From the NCBI GenBank assembly GCA_014898415.1, contig RCTD01000012.1:310001-374000 (forward strand): 64,000 nucleotides of DNA, written 5' to 3'. The notes under the pieces were generated by a model. The model saw nothing but the letters and a program-made list of their open reading frames with translations, was not told the origin of the DNA and searched no databases. The translations under genes were made by a program, and so were the position numbers. This DNA is from Stromatinia cepivora (lineage: Eukaryota > Ascomycota > Leotiomycetes > Helotiales > Sclerotiniaceae). Numbering within the stretch: the first letter of the stretch is position 1; every line of letters starts with the position of its first letter. Positions 48,149 through 59,414 of the stretch are shown one piece after another.

Positions 48149-48250
48149 GATGGTTTTACGAAAAGGCATACAATACAATATCGATGGTTCTACGAAAAGG
48201 TATACAATACAATATCGATGATTTCACGAAAAGGTATATAATACAATATC
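48149..48250 (+). repeat. 34-bp tandem repeat, three units
   Basis: Units start GATGGTTTTACGAAAAGGCA and end ATACAATATC. The matching X2 array (53501-53648) has four units plus a partial one. Confidence 0.92.
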
Positions 48251-48540
48251 GAATAATATTGGTTTTGATTGGATATTTCAATTTAAATGGTTTCATTTCA
48301 AAGGTTTTCAAGGATGAAAGCCTCGGAAAAAAGAGCTTTATTACAAATCTTAATTACAAAACTAGGGTTAACCGAAAGCGGGCCAAATTGTATATTAGTT
48401 TGAAGAGTTTTCATTTATATAAAAGGGAATTCTTCAATACCATTAAAAAGAAAGTAATGAAAAGTTTTTGATTCTAAACCCGAACCTATTGTTATTCGAA
48501 TATTAATCGATTCTTTACTATGATTCTCATATTTTTATTA

Positions 48541-49345
48541 ATCTTTTTGTACTCTATTTATATATAATCCAAACCATTATCTAAATCTACTAGTTTTACT
48601 ATTTGAAATCTTTACAATATAATCTGATCAATTCCAATTCTTATTTCTTTTTATAATATATTATCAAGATATATATATTTCGATCTATTTCTTTCATAAT
48701 AATAATCTATACAGGATTCGAACTATATAGTTTATATTATATAAATATATCTATAAAGAAATCATAATTGAAAAAAAAGTAGAATTAATAATTTATAAAT
48801 AAAGATAGAATTGATCTTAAAAGAATAACTCTTTCAAAATATAGGATTGCTAAATTCTAAATAAAAAAGTTTCGATTATCGAAATTCTTTTATTTATATT
48901 TATTTATTATATCAAAAACGAATCATTTTTTAATAGAATTATTATTCTACTTTTCATTTTGAAAAGAATATATCGATAAAGATTTTATTCGAGAATACAA
49001 TTAATAATACCAAAAATATATTAGAATTCTAAATACAATGAAATCTTTATTTATAAACAAATCATTTATCTTTACGAATAAGAAAACTTCAATTCCGAAA
49101 ACAACCTTGATTGAATATAATCAATCATATTGAAGGATTTTGAATATCTTATATACTTCTAAAACTATTCGAATATCTAAATATATATTGAAATAATAAA
49201 AAGGATTAAATATAATATATTAAATTAATATTCTTAATATCAATAATCAAAAATTTAAAACATATCTTAAAAAACTCTTAGCTAAAGAATTTGAGATTTA
49301 TATATTCCTTTAGAAAAAAGAAAATCCTAAGAAAGATTATATATA
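48541..49345. other. AT-rich DNA, nothing recognised
   Basis: Between the end of X1 and the second Tc1/mariner copy. No ORF longer than noise and no motif. Confidence 0.4.
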
Positions 49346-50480
49346 CAGTAACCGTGCACTTATATTACCCCAAAACCTTAAAAACGCGTAAATTTCGCGA
49401 ATTGAATTTTAACTCTCTTTATTATTTATTTATCAATGATATCATAATATATTCTCAGAACCTTGAATATTAAAAGAGAATTAACTTTTAAGTATCTTAC
49501 TCTATATTTATATAGCAAAATTATTGGCAAAGCTTTCAATAACTATAATCCTTATCATATTACAATTGATCTCAATCTCGAAATACGAATTGTTCGCTAT
49601 ATTCTATAACAAAATATATTATACAATAAAAGAATGAATCTATTTTGTATTCCTCGAACTAGATTTTATATAGAAAGAGAAAAACGTATATTAATTCGAT
49701 ATATTTGATTATATCTAAAATCAATTTATATATAAACAAAAATAACTATAGATCTTAAATATAGTATCTCTATTATTAAAAAGATTTTGAAGATCTATAG
49801 AATCATCAATTGGAAGTATAAAAAGTGATCGGAATTTATCCAGATATATATGCTCAAGCGGTTTGTATAGTGTTTAGTATATAAAGGGTTGACAGTAGAA
49901 GAATAGGGATTAATTGTATAAAACAACGAATACTCTATAAAACAAAGATAAAATAAAAAAGGAGAATAATGTTTCTGTATTTCTGTTCAGAAATGGGAAT
50001 CTAAAATGGTTCAAATATATAATACGAATAAGAATATAAAGGTTATAATCTGAAAGAGCTTTTGGGATCTTAAAAGGAACAATCTATATATAATAAATAG
50101 AGATTTTGAAAGTAAAAAATATAGATATAATACTAATTTATATTTTGAAGTCCTTGATACTGAAATAAGCTCTGTTTTTGAAAGATTAGATCTAAAATAT
50201 AAATTTATATAGAATAATACTTCTATTTATTATACCTACAAAATATAGAATTGATTTCAAAAGAAAAAGATTTCAATATTAAAGAATTAACCTCTTTATT
50301 CTTCTAATCTCAATTTTATTGAATATATTTAATAGACTTTAAAAATAAGATTATATAAAATATTTCCTAATATTATAATCGATAAAAACGAATCGGAATA
50401 TATTAAACAAAGATTAAAAAATTATTTACAAACAATTTGGGATATTTAAACAATATAATTCTTGATTTAAATATAGGAAA
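49346..50480 (+). mobile_element. Tc1/mariner element T2, 3' truncated
   Basis: Begins with the same 26-bp end as T1 (CAGTAACCGTGCACTTATAT) after a TA. The same transposase regions follow on the + strand: MIQTYNTNKNIKVIIWKSFW, FEVLDTEI, then SSNLNFIEYI where the Asp of the third motif is Asn. Similarity to T1 ends near 50445-50480, before the C-terminal GWHTKY and the second inverted repeat. The coding frame is broken by many stops. Confidence 0.8.
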
Positions 50481-51639
50481 TAAATAAATAAGGAATATAA
50501 TATTAATAAAAGCGAATCTATTTGCTCCAGAATCAATAAATACTCTTGATCGATAAATATAATCATTTTTCGAAAAATTACAAGGAAAAGTAAATGTTTC
50601 TTCTTTTATAAATTTAATTAGATTAAGAAATCTTATATCCCATATAACGTTTAAAATAAAAACAGAATCTAAATATTTGGTTTTTAAATGCTTTTCTTTT
50701 TTTAAACAGGTATTCTATATAATTTCAGTTATAGCTTCTAAATTGAAATCTTCTTCAATATCCCGATATTCTTCGAATTCTTCTATGTTTTTTTGTACCA
50801 TCTCGATCTTATTGAAATTATCGATATAAAGTATCGATATATATATTGCTCCAAAAGAGAAAAAGAATAATGAGTATTTGAAGTTCGAATAATTATTAAA
50901 TACAATAGAACCGGTATATCTGGAAAGGGTATTCCAAAATGAAAACGGTTTCAGGAATATAGAGATTCCAAAATTGGAACTATTAAAACTCTAAGAAAAT
51001 TGTAAAGGATTTGTAGTAGTTATTGATTTGCAAATAGTTACAGGGATATCTCGTTTAATATAGTATCAGTTTCGTTTTTATAATGAAACTTCATTTTGAT
51101 CTATTTTAATGAATATATTCATAAGTTTTTTTGTAATCTTACAATCCTTGATAAGTATTATTATTATTCGTAAAAGAAAATCAGAAATCTTCTATTCGAG
51201 ATCTTGAATAGGATCTTATCATTAGTAATCTTTATTTAGGTAATAAGTAATCTGAACTTCCTATATTATTCTAAAAAATTGCTATATCGAATCGTATTAA
51301 ATATAATCCACATCTTGTATTAAAAATGAGCATTATCGATTTCAATCAGGTTCCAATAGATCGCTATAAATTGTTCAACCAATTCAAATATTATGAATCG
51401 AGGTATTTGTATATAAAGAGTATGATAATACATTTATACTTCCGATTTGGTTTGGTTGATTATATATATATAATATTGAATTTCATTCTTAAATGATATA
51501 ATATATAGTTCAAATTGTTTTATAATTAATAATTACTATAAACTAGTTTTAGATTCAATATTATTATTAAGTTTAATAATAAGATTTGTAGGTTTTGGTA
51601 TATATATATTTCGTTATAAATTGTAACTAATGTAAGTAT
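50481..51639. other. AT-rich DNA, nothing recognised
   Basis: No protein motif or repeat was identified by eye. It follows the broken end of T2, so it may include a deletion junction. Confidence 0.4.
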
Positions 51640-51838
51640 TACGAACCTCAACTACGAAACTAGGGCTAGCCGAAAGCGGGCCGAATTGTACACTAGTTTG
51701 AAGAGTTTTCATCTATATAGAGGGGAATTCTTTAATACTATTAGAAAGAAAGTAATGACAAGTCTTGATTCTAAATCCAAACCTATTATTATTCGAATAT
51801 TAACCAATTCTTTATTATGATTCTCACAATTCTTTTCA
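51640..51838 (+). repeat. Segment repeat X3 (3' end of X only)
   Basis: Matches the last 200 bp of X1 and X2: CGAAAGCGGGCCGAATTGTA, then TTGAAGAGTTTTCATCTATA, ending before GATTCTCAC. It stands about 0.6 kb ahead of X2, suggesting a former tandem X array. Confidence 0.75.
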
Positions 51839-51899
51839 TTCACCCTTGAAAACAACTCGTCGATTAATTTTAGAAATAACCTTATTTTTTTCGATTCAT

Positions 51900-52205
51900 A
51901 AAAGCCTTCAAACCTTATCGAAAACTCTTCAGAATATTATCGAAAAAACCTTCGAAAACCCTTCGAAAACCCTTCGAAAACCCTTCAGAATTCACCTTCG
52001 AAAATTACCCTCAAAATATATACGAATTTAGCCTCGAAACAAGCCTTCGAAAACCCTTCGGAATATTATCGAAAACTTTCGAAAACCTTTCGAAATTTAC
52101 CTTCAAAATACATACGAATTTGATCTCAAAACGAACCTTCGAAAACCCTTCGGAATATTGTCGAAAACCTACCAAAAATACTACGAAAAACCTTCGAAAC
52201 AAGAA
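51900..52205 (+). repeat. Minisatellite of CCTTCGAAAAC phrases in ~110-bp higher-order units
   Basis: The short phrase CCTTCGAAAACCCTTCGGAA recurs at least three times. It alternates with a longer phrase (TACCTTCAAAATACATACGA and variants). The higher-order period is roughly 110 bp. A coding frame (51846-52031 and 52120-52416) runs through without stop, in a repetitive Lys/Phe/Glu/Asn peptide. No known protein. Confidence 0.7.
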
Positions 52206-52414
52206 AACAAGAAAAGGAATTGAAAGAATTTATTCGAAAGATATGAATATAATATACAAACTGAACCCTACCCTATTTTACGAAATTCGAAAGCGAATTC
52301 TTAAATCATATAAATCATTCAAACAAAAGGACGAAAAAACGAAAATATATAGAAAACCTTTGAGATCCCATCGGAAAAGTGAAGAATTTGAATATAAAAG
52401 TTGTTGGAAAAGTT

Positions 52415-53935
52415 GAAGATATTGAAATTGAAGATATTGAAATTGAAGATATTGAAGTTGAAGACATTGAAGTTGAAATGATGATGATGAAATCTTTGAT
52501 ATTACCCTTGAGGAGTATAATAAGCGGATTTATAATGATGATGATGAAGTTTTTGGTATTACCCTTGAGGAATACAATGAACAGATTTATAATGATGATG
52601 ATGAAGTTTTTAGTATTATCCTTAAGGAATACAATAAACAGATTTATATATGATAATGATGAAACCTTTGATATTATTTTTGAGGAGTATAATGAGCAAA
52701 TTCATATATAATACTAATTACATTTTTGTTTCAAATAAAACTCTAATGGAATGCTTGAAGTCTTTTTCTTTTGATGAAATATCAGGTTTCTTTCAAAAGA
52801 AGAAATGAAATTAGTTTTTATATAATTCTAAAAAATCATTAATGAAAATTGATTACAAATAATCAGATCCATATCGGAAAGCTAATATATTAATTAAAAA
52901 CGAAACAGTATTTATACTAGAGTTATTATTTTCTTAATACAAATTTAATGATATTGAAGGATATAATATATTTTGTATTTCAAGTTTCAAAAGAAAAAAG
53001 CAAGTTAAAACCCCCCCCCCTTTTATTATTTACCGAACCTACAGGATCATTGAAATCGACAAGGACATCGATCCAAAAAGGGAGGCATCAATATCCTTTA
53101 CTCATCATATTAAAAAGTATATCAATACCAAATCGAAAACATACCAAATCGAAAGCATACCGAACCCAAACCAAAAGCATACCGAATTTGAATCGAAGGC
53201 ATACCGAATCCGAATCGAAAGCATACCGAATCGAAAGCATGCCTATCAAAATCGTATCGAAATCGAATTGAAAATGGATCGAAAATGAATATATATATAG
53301 GGGTTTTTAAATAATATTGAAAAGTTTTCAAAGAAGTGAAAATACTGAATTTTATAAAATGAAGATATAGATATTATAATTTCATTATTGAAGGAATTAT
53401 TATAAATTTAATCGTTGTATAAAGTTCTTTATTGAAGTTTCAGTTCGGCCGATTATTGTAGAATTAGGAATGAAGGAATTGAAGAGTTGAAAGGATCTAT
53501 GATGGTTTTACGAAAAGGCATACAATACAAATATCGATGGTTCTACGATGGTTCTACAAAAAGGCATACAACACAATATCGATGGTTCTACGAAAAGGCA
53601 TACAATACAATATCGATGATTTTATAAAAAGGTATACAATATAATATCGAATGATATTGGTTTTGATTAAATATTTCAATTTAAATGGTTTCATTTCAAA
53701 AGCTTTCGAGAATGAAAGCTTCGGAAAGAAGGGTTTTGTTACGAATCTCAATTACGAAACTAAGGTTAACTGAAAGCGGGCCGAATTGTATATTAGTTTG
53801 AAGAGTTTTCATTTATATAAAGGGGAATTCTTCAATATTATTAGAAAGAAAGTAATGAAAAGTTTTGATTCTAAATCCAAACCTATTGTTATTCGAATAT
53901 TAACCGATTCTTTGCTGTGATTCTCACAGTAAGAA
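52415..53935 (+). repeat. Segment repeat X2 with preceding acidic tandem repeat
   Basis: It opens with a 15-bp repeat (GAAGATATTGAAATT, four units, 52415-52474), read as EDIEIEDIEIEDIEV. Next is a 57-bp repeat (52482 to about 52690) that stays open in two frames, one giving NDDDEVFGITLEEYNEQIY units. The rest mirrors X1: spacer, degenerate 16-bp units (53130-53260), the 34-bp repeat at 53501-53648 and the end block near 53700-53935. A run of ten C at 53011-53020 replaces sequence that X1 has as ATTCTTTTC. Confidence 0.65.
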
Positions 53936-54688
53936 TACAATCTTGATCGGTCAGATTGGTTTTTTAAATAAAAGGACCCTTAATTATTATATAAATCATT
54001 ATTTCCTGAAAAGAAAGAAAAATCATCGAAGGGCCCCAGATAATTAGATCGTTTGATTAAAGTTTTCTTTCTTTGATTTCAGGATCTTCGAGTTTGTTTA
54101 AATAAAAGTCCTTAAATTTCGATTAAGGGAATAAAGGGAATCCCAGGTATTATTATTGATCTGAATGCCTATATAGGTATTATTTGAGGTTCAGAAGAAG
54201 GTTGTATTATTGTAGAGTTTATTATCATTATAGTTTTCAATTATCGATTCTTCTTTTTCAAATTTATAATTATTGCATAAAGATCTTGTAATTGTAATAA
54301 TAATTCGAAAGAAACAATTGAATCGTTAAAAGTATCAGTTTTATATATTGAAATTTTTTTTTTACTAATCTTCTTTTTTCCAATAGTAACATTATCCAAT
54401 CCTATATTCATATTTTCTTCGAAGAATTGTTAAAATAATTGAGGAGAAGGGAATGGTTCTTCAAAATAAATTTTCGAAGAATCGGGATATACAAAAGGAG
54501 GAATTCGTTGTATTATAAAAATGATAATACATTTCTATAAAAGTTTATCTTTATCGATTAGATCAGAATAAATCTTCTTCCTTTGAATATAACATTTGTA
54601 AAAGTTTATTTAAAAAGGTATTATTAAAGTAAGGTATTATTTAAAAGGTTATTAAATAATTAGATACTTGTAAATAAATTGTAGATAA
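53936..54688. other. AT-rich DNA, nothing recognised
   Basis: Follows the end of X2. No gene or repeat that I can support. Confidence 0.4.
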
Positions 54689-54970
54689 TATAACGTATAA
54701 AAGTTATAGTAGAATTGAATAAACAAGATCAATTATATTCTTTAGAATCTATAATTGAAGAACTATAATTCATAAGAAGCGACTAGATATATATATACAA
54801 ATATCCATTCGTAAACTATAAGATTATGTATATGCATTATTAGGATCATCATTTTACTTTACTAAATCATATGATTCATAATATATATGCACGGATGATC
54901 AGCTTATAAATTGACATGGGAGATAAGGGGTATCACGTGATTAGCCTCCTGTGGTTCACGATTCGTGATA
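54689..54970. mobile_element. 282-bp LTR, second copy of the 22201 family
   Basis: Same length and order as 22201-22482. The 5' end TATAACG versus TGTGACG and the 3' end CGTGATA versus CGTGACA are transitions only. I see no 5-bp duplication: the flanks read GATAA and TAAAC, possibly mutated. Confidence 0.8.
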
Positions 54971-55540
54971 TAAACTATAAAAGAATAAATAATATAAAGT
55001 TATAATAGTAAAAGTAGAGATCGGAGTGATATTAGTATAATTATAATGATAATAATAAATTAAATTACAGAATCAAAAATCTTCTAATTCGAAGTCTATC
55101 GCTTTTATTTATACTTTTTCTTGATTCTTTAATATATTAGAATAATATAACTTTTTCGTTATACTCTTATATTTATCGAATAAAGATTCTTTATATAAAT
55201 TAATCTATTTTTGTATTATAAATTGTTTTTAGTTTTATTAACCATAAACAATTAATTAATCGTTTTCGATTTCAAAATAATGTTTTCGAATATTAAACTG
55301 AATTCAATTGTATATATATATTTTCGATTATTCGATACTTTTAATATATTTTATATATATATTCGCATTCTTGCTTTTTTATATAATGATACATTTTCAA
55401 AAATTCGAAATAATTCTTAATAAAATATTATATTATTAAATAATATAATATGAAATATAATTTCTTTTTTCAATTATATAAATTATATAATAGTTTATAT
55501 AATGAATAATAATTTAATATTTTAATATAATATATATAGG
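54971..55540. other. AT-rich DNA, nothing recognised
   Basis: Very AT-rich, with no ORF or motif. It borders the composite insertion at 55546. Confidence 0.4.
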
Positions 55541-55545
55541 CCTTT

Positions 55546-56224
55546 TGTCACACCAAAAGTGACGCCACTCTTGACGAATGGTTAATTGGGTTGATATAGT
55601 AATCATTTCCCGTGATACACCCCCGAGATTACGGACTAGCTGGAATAGGCAGTGATCTCTATGAATATACCCGATGATGTAGTCCTTTGCTGTAATCTCT
55701 GTGTTGCTAACCCGAATAGAATAATGATTCTGTGTGGGTCCTATAATAATAGATTCAAACCAGGAAGATGATTGGCTGAATAGCGAGAAAAGGGTCCAAT
55801 GAATTCTGGAAACCCTGATTGGTTGATTAATCGAGAGTGAATTCATTGGATGTTCAAGTGAATATGAGTACGAATGAGAAATGATATTATTGCGTTATAA
55901 ACGCTACCGGGCTCATAATTATGGATAGTATGATTACAGAGCACTTTCAGGGATCGGGGAATAGATGGTATATGTGATTGGTAGAGTAAAAGAATTGAAT
56001 GACTTGCTTTTGATTATATGAATCAAGAGCTGTATATATAGAACAAATGAGTGGTTATCTAGCCGATATGCACCTTAATTAGGCTAGATCTTTGTTTATT
56101 AGGATATCAGGATCACCTTATCAATTGGTAGATTGGTAAGGGCTAGTAGATCCTTCATTCCGATTGGAAAGCATACGCTTTGATCCTTCATAAGATACAG
56201 GGGATCACAAGGCTTTCCGTGACA
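55546..56224 (-). mobile_element. 679-bp composite insertion: Copia-2 LTR plus leader, CCTTT duplication
   Basis: Exact CCTTT repeats at 55541-55545 and 56225-56229 bound it. It starts TGTCACACC and ends TTTCCGTGACA. The right 305 bp (55920-56224) are a Copia-2 LTR with a 4-bp loss at its inner end. Directly inside lies the primer-binding site (TTATGAGCCCGGTAGC, antisense), then 370 bp of leader-like sequence unlike element H and less AT-rich. The 3' LTR seems reduced to the terminal TGTCAC. It could be a deletion product or a non-autonomous element. The 110-codon ORF at 55514-55846 crosses the boundary and is not a gene. Confidence 0.75.
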
Positions 56225-56908
56225 CCTTTAAATATTAAAGTAATTAAAAAGAGTTTTTATTATAAAATACAATAGTTTTTAAATTATATATAATTGTTTT
56301 GAACATCTAGAATGCCGATATCCGGATAATATATATCGATGATTACCTTAGGAGTTATTGTTATTGTTTTTGGTATATGTAGAATGCAGTGGATGGGATT
56401 AGTGTTGTCAAAGGGAATGTGAGATGGCATATAGATAATATTTTAACAGTAGGGAAGTTGTTTTTTTCTAATATCAGAGCCAAGAGATAAGTTGACAGCA
56501 AATGGTATTGTTCGAACCAGAATCTCTGGCCCCCACAGGAACACCATTCGGCGATTATTCAAGCATTCAAACCGTTTAATAATCTTGGGACTAAGTTTGC
56601 TCTTGCTTAGGTACCTTTGAATCTGGGCAGTGCTGACCCAACTGTTGGAACTTTGGTGGCCCTTTTGTATTGTAACCTTGGAATCATCCGTTGCAACAAC
56701 AAGTGCAGTTTTCTAAAGTTGCACAGCCTGGCAGAGGATACAGATAGTTTGATGCTTATTACGACTGCTTTTCGAAGTATAAATTAGCCAGCTTCGCTCT
56801 TGTAACCTTTATCCTGCAGCTCGACAAAGCAGAATTCTGCCCTTCAATTACCTCTACCATCCACAAGCGCTTGAATGAAGAAGCCAACCACCACTAGATG
56901 AAGCAAAT
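56225..56908. other. Spacer and probable promoter region of the 2EXR gene
   Basis: AT-rich until about 56500, then ordinary composition. A short open stretch around 56590-56770 is not supported by a start or splice sites. Confidence 0.4.
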
Positions 56909-58291
56909 ATGACTGGGTTATTCAATGATGTGTACTTTGCCTCATCTAAGCAGAATGAATCTTCGAGTAAAACCGGGTCATTTCATCAATTCTCCATTCT
57001 TCCCAAGGAAATTCGTCTACGTATCTGGTCACTGGCACTTCAACCACGACGCCGCTTCATCCCAATTCGCATCAACCTCACAACTCTAGATCAAACCGAG
57101 ATCCACCACAAACAATCTCAATTGTACTCTACTCGCAACCATATGGGCAATATTATTAGCGGTAGCTATTATGAGCTCGCAATCAATGAGTCTGGCGCGA
57201 ATCACACGATCAGTCCGGTTTTCTCGACCACCAAAGAGTCTAGATGGGCGGCGCTAGACCACTTCCGTATTCGTCTACCTCTCGCAGGAAACAGTCACAT
57301 TCGAGTCAGTCCTGACGACGATGTCCTCTTTTTTCACACCACCTACGACATCTGCGACATCAATATGCTCGCTGCTATCTTCCATGATATCAGAGCGTAC
57401 GATCCGAAGGATCAGGGTCTCAAGCACGTGGCCATGCAAGGAGACACTTTGTTTCCAGACCAACAGCCCTTTACAGGAAGCGTTGGAAGTTACGGAGTGC
57501 GTAGTACTGTTGGCAGCATGAGCCATGGAAGTGCAGGAAAAAAAGTCCTAAGCCATCCCATAGCTCAAGCATCTCTCATTGACATCCTCAGCACAAAACT
57601 TCGGATGTTGTGGTGTGTTCAAAGCATTCATTCTAGAACGCGGGTCTACGGTCCAACAATGTTTGACAGGCCCCTCACGAGGGTCCAATGGATGGAGACC
57701 CTACCGATGCTGCCTCCCATGAGGACATTGGGCATATCCTATCTCGACTTCGAGTGGCTCGAGAACGACCCTAGACCCATAGAACCAGATATAAGTAGCA
57801 TGCCATTTATTAGGGATCCACGCCGATACTACCATAGCTGGAAGGTAATCGAGGAAGCCCTAGGTGTGAGGCATGCCGTTCCCTTCCGTGTCTATGTTTG
57901 CGTAACCCCCAAGATAGCTCCAGCGGAATTATGGGGTTACGATGTCCAGCATACAGGAGAAAAACTCGGGTTACACCAAGTGGTCGAATTCAACCGGCAG
58001 ACTGAGAACAAACAGTTTGAGGCAGTAATCGATCACTGGGTCAAATTTTGGAGTGAGCATCCACACTGGCCTTGGGACGAGCCCTTCGATGGATCATCGT
58101 TTCGAGAGAGGCATGTGAAGGTGGACCGGGATGATATGACGGCGATTGGCATGTGGGTGTTTCCGGAGGAGGCGTTTGGGCAGGTGAATAATGATAATTT
58201 TGCTAAAGTGTATGATTCCTACAAGATGGCTGTTAAATCGTCAGTCACCCCTGGGCTTGCGTTGTTCAACCTCGCTTCTCTGCCCCTATAG
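56909..58291 (+). CDS. 2EXR-domain protein, single exon, 460 aa
   Basis: Intact ATG-to-TAG frame with ordinary base composition. Near the N-terminus, residues 25-44 read FHQFSILPKEIRLRIWSLAL and continue QPRRRFIPIRI. This is the defining F-x-x-F-x-x-LP-x-E-I-R-x-x-IW...A...P-R motif of the fungal 2EXR family (often annotated 2EXR or hypothetical). The rest includes the usual strand-rich body: SPVFSTTKESRWAALDHFRI (compare C/SREAR...Y) and SPDDDVLFFHT (compare NPxxDxLYF). No signal peptide or membrane segment. The biochemical role of the family is unknown. It is the most convincingly intact gene in the window. The gene sits 0.7 kb from a Copia-2 derived insertion. Confidence 0.9.
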   Translation: MTGLFNDVYFASSKQNESSSKTGSFHQFSILPKEIRLRIWSLALQPRRRFIPIRINLTTLDQTEIHHKQSQLYSTRNHMGNIISGSYYELAINESGANHTISPVFSTTKESRWAALDHFRIRLPLAGNSHIRVSPDDDVLFFHTTYDICDINMLAAIFHDIRAYDPKDQGLKHVAMQGDTLFPDQQPFTGSVGSYGVRSTVGSMSHGSAGKKVLSHPIAQASLIDILSTKLRMLWCVQSIHSRTRVYGPTMFDRPLTRVQWMETLPMLPPMRTLGISYLDFEWLENDPRPIEPDISSMPFIRDPRRYYHSWKVIEEALGVRHAVPFRVYVCVTPKIAPAELWGYDVQHTGEKLGLHQVVEFNRQTENKQFEAVIDHWVKFWSEHPHWPWDEPFDGSSFRERHVKVDRDDMTAIGMWVFPEEAFGQVNNDNFAKVYDSYKMAVKSSVTPGLALFNLASLPL

Positions 58292-59414
58292 ATCTACAGT
58301 ATTTTGAGGATGTCCGCTGCGACAAAAGAATACTAGTTACGATGAGATCAACGCCCATGTGTCATGAAGCGCAAAATGAATCGCCAGTACCTAGAATCGC
58401 ATTGAAGATTACATCGGAAAGAAATTTTCAGCAGGATCCCTTCGAATGTCTACTGGGTGTTTGGGGAACTTACGGATTTCTATCTCTCTAAATCAAGTAA
58501 TGGACTAAGAAGCTATGCAGGGCATAGGTAAAGGTAGTTTGAGAGCCGCTTTGCTTGGAAAAGTAGATGCTTTCTCGTTTGCGTTAGTTTCCTTGAGTTG
58601 GTAAATGACATGCGGGAAGCCTATTCTTTGTATATTGTACATTGAGTGATTTGGCGATCTAGTTCCGACTTCTATTGCATTCGAGGGGCCATGTGGTTGT
58701 TGCTTGGAGTTCTATGTATGATCGCTTGCAAATTGTTCTGATATCTGCTTAGCAGGGACGGGATGAGATTCAATCTATTGCATGGTTCAAAAACTTTGGA
58801 TGCACCGCTTGAATTGAAGAAAATGTAGCTTGCTGTTTAATCTAATACCTAACACGTGCTCAAAACGCAAAACGTCTCGAGCATCTCATCCGCACTTCCC
58901 CGGCATACCATCGACAATATCAGTCTCATGACCAGACACACTCATGCTGTACAGTAGGGTACGGTTCAGGTAGTGTTGGGAATACAAGTTCACTATCGAA
59001 CATACAACTCAGGTACCTATCTATATGATTAACGTATAATACACAATAAGCTAATAGACAAGCAAAAATTATTTGGATATTGTTGTAGATAGAATATTCA
59101 AGCTACTAACAATCATCATACATCATAGCCTATACCTTGATTTTATAAATAACAATCACACAACCAATTGGACAAATATGATCCTGCAAAACATTTTGAT
59201 CTGATCTTCAATGACTCAATGTGTTTCCCTACTTTTAAACACAGCAAAAGGTGAATATTACATCGTATTATTAGGAACAATTCTTCCATGCGTGGCACCC
59301 CCATTCTGTGACACAAAAACATAGACCCCTGGGTATCAATTTGCGGCCTACTTATTGTTATCGCCGCAATTGCCGATGACTTTTCTTGCTTGCCAAAGCA
59401 ATGGACGGCTACGT
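58292..59414. other. Intergenic region between convergent genes
   Basis: Ordinary composition to about 59000, then more AT-rich. It holds the 3' ends of the 2EXR gene and of the secreted-protein gene. No further ORF is supported. Confidence 0.4.

Larger units (their letters stand above)
46998..48540 (+). repeat. Segment repeat X1
   Basis: Homologous in order and sequence to X2 (52480-53935), with the last 200 bp also in X3 (51640-51838). Order: a roughly 60-bp tandem repeat (46998-47190, phrase TTTGAGGAGTATAATGAACG), a weakly coding stretch, a 16-bp minisatellite, a spacer, a 34-bp tandem repeat, and an end block read as RVNRKRAKLYISLKSFHLYK. The end block stays open in X1 and X2, suggesting it once coded. 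No LTR, inverted repeat or known domain was found, so the nature of X is unknown. Confidence 0.65.

Noticed and set aside
55514..55846. 110-codon ORF, first taken as a gag start
   Set aside because: It crosses the target duplication at 55541-55545 and leaves the insertion, and it has no counterpart in Copia-2 element H.
56590..56770. Short open stretch (NLGSADPTVGTLVALLYC) before the 2EXR gene
   Set aside because: Bounded by stops, without ATG or splice signals. It could be a decayed exon but I cannot support it.
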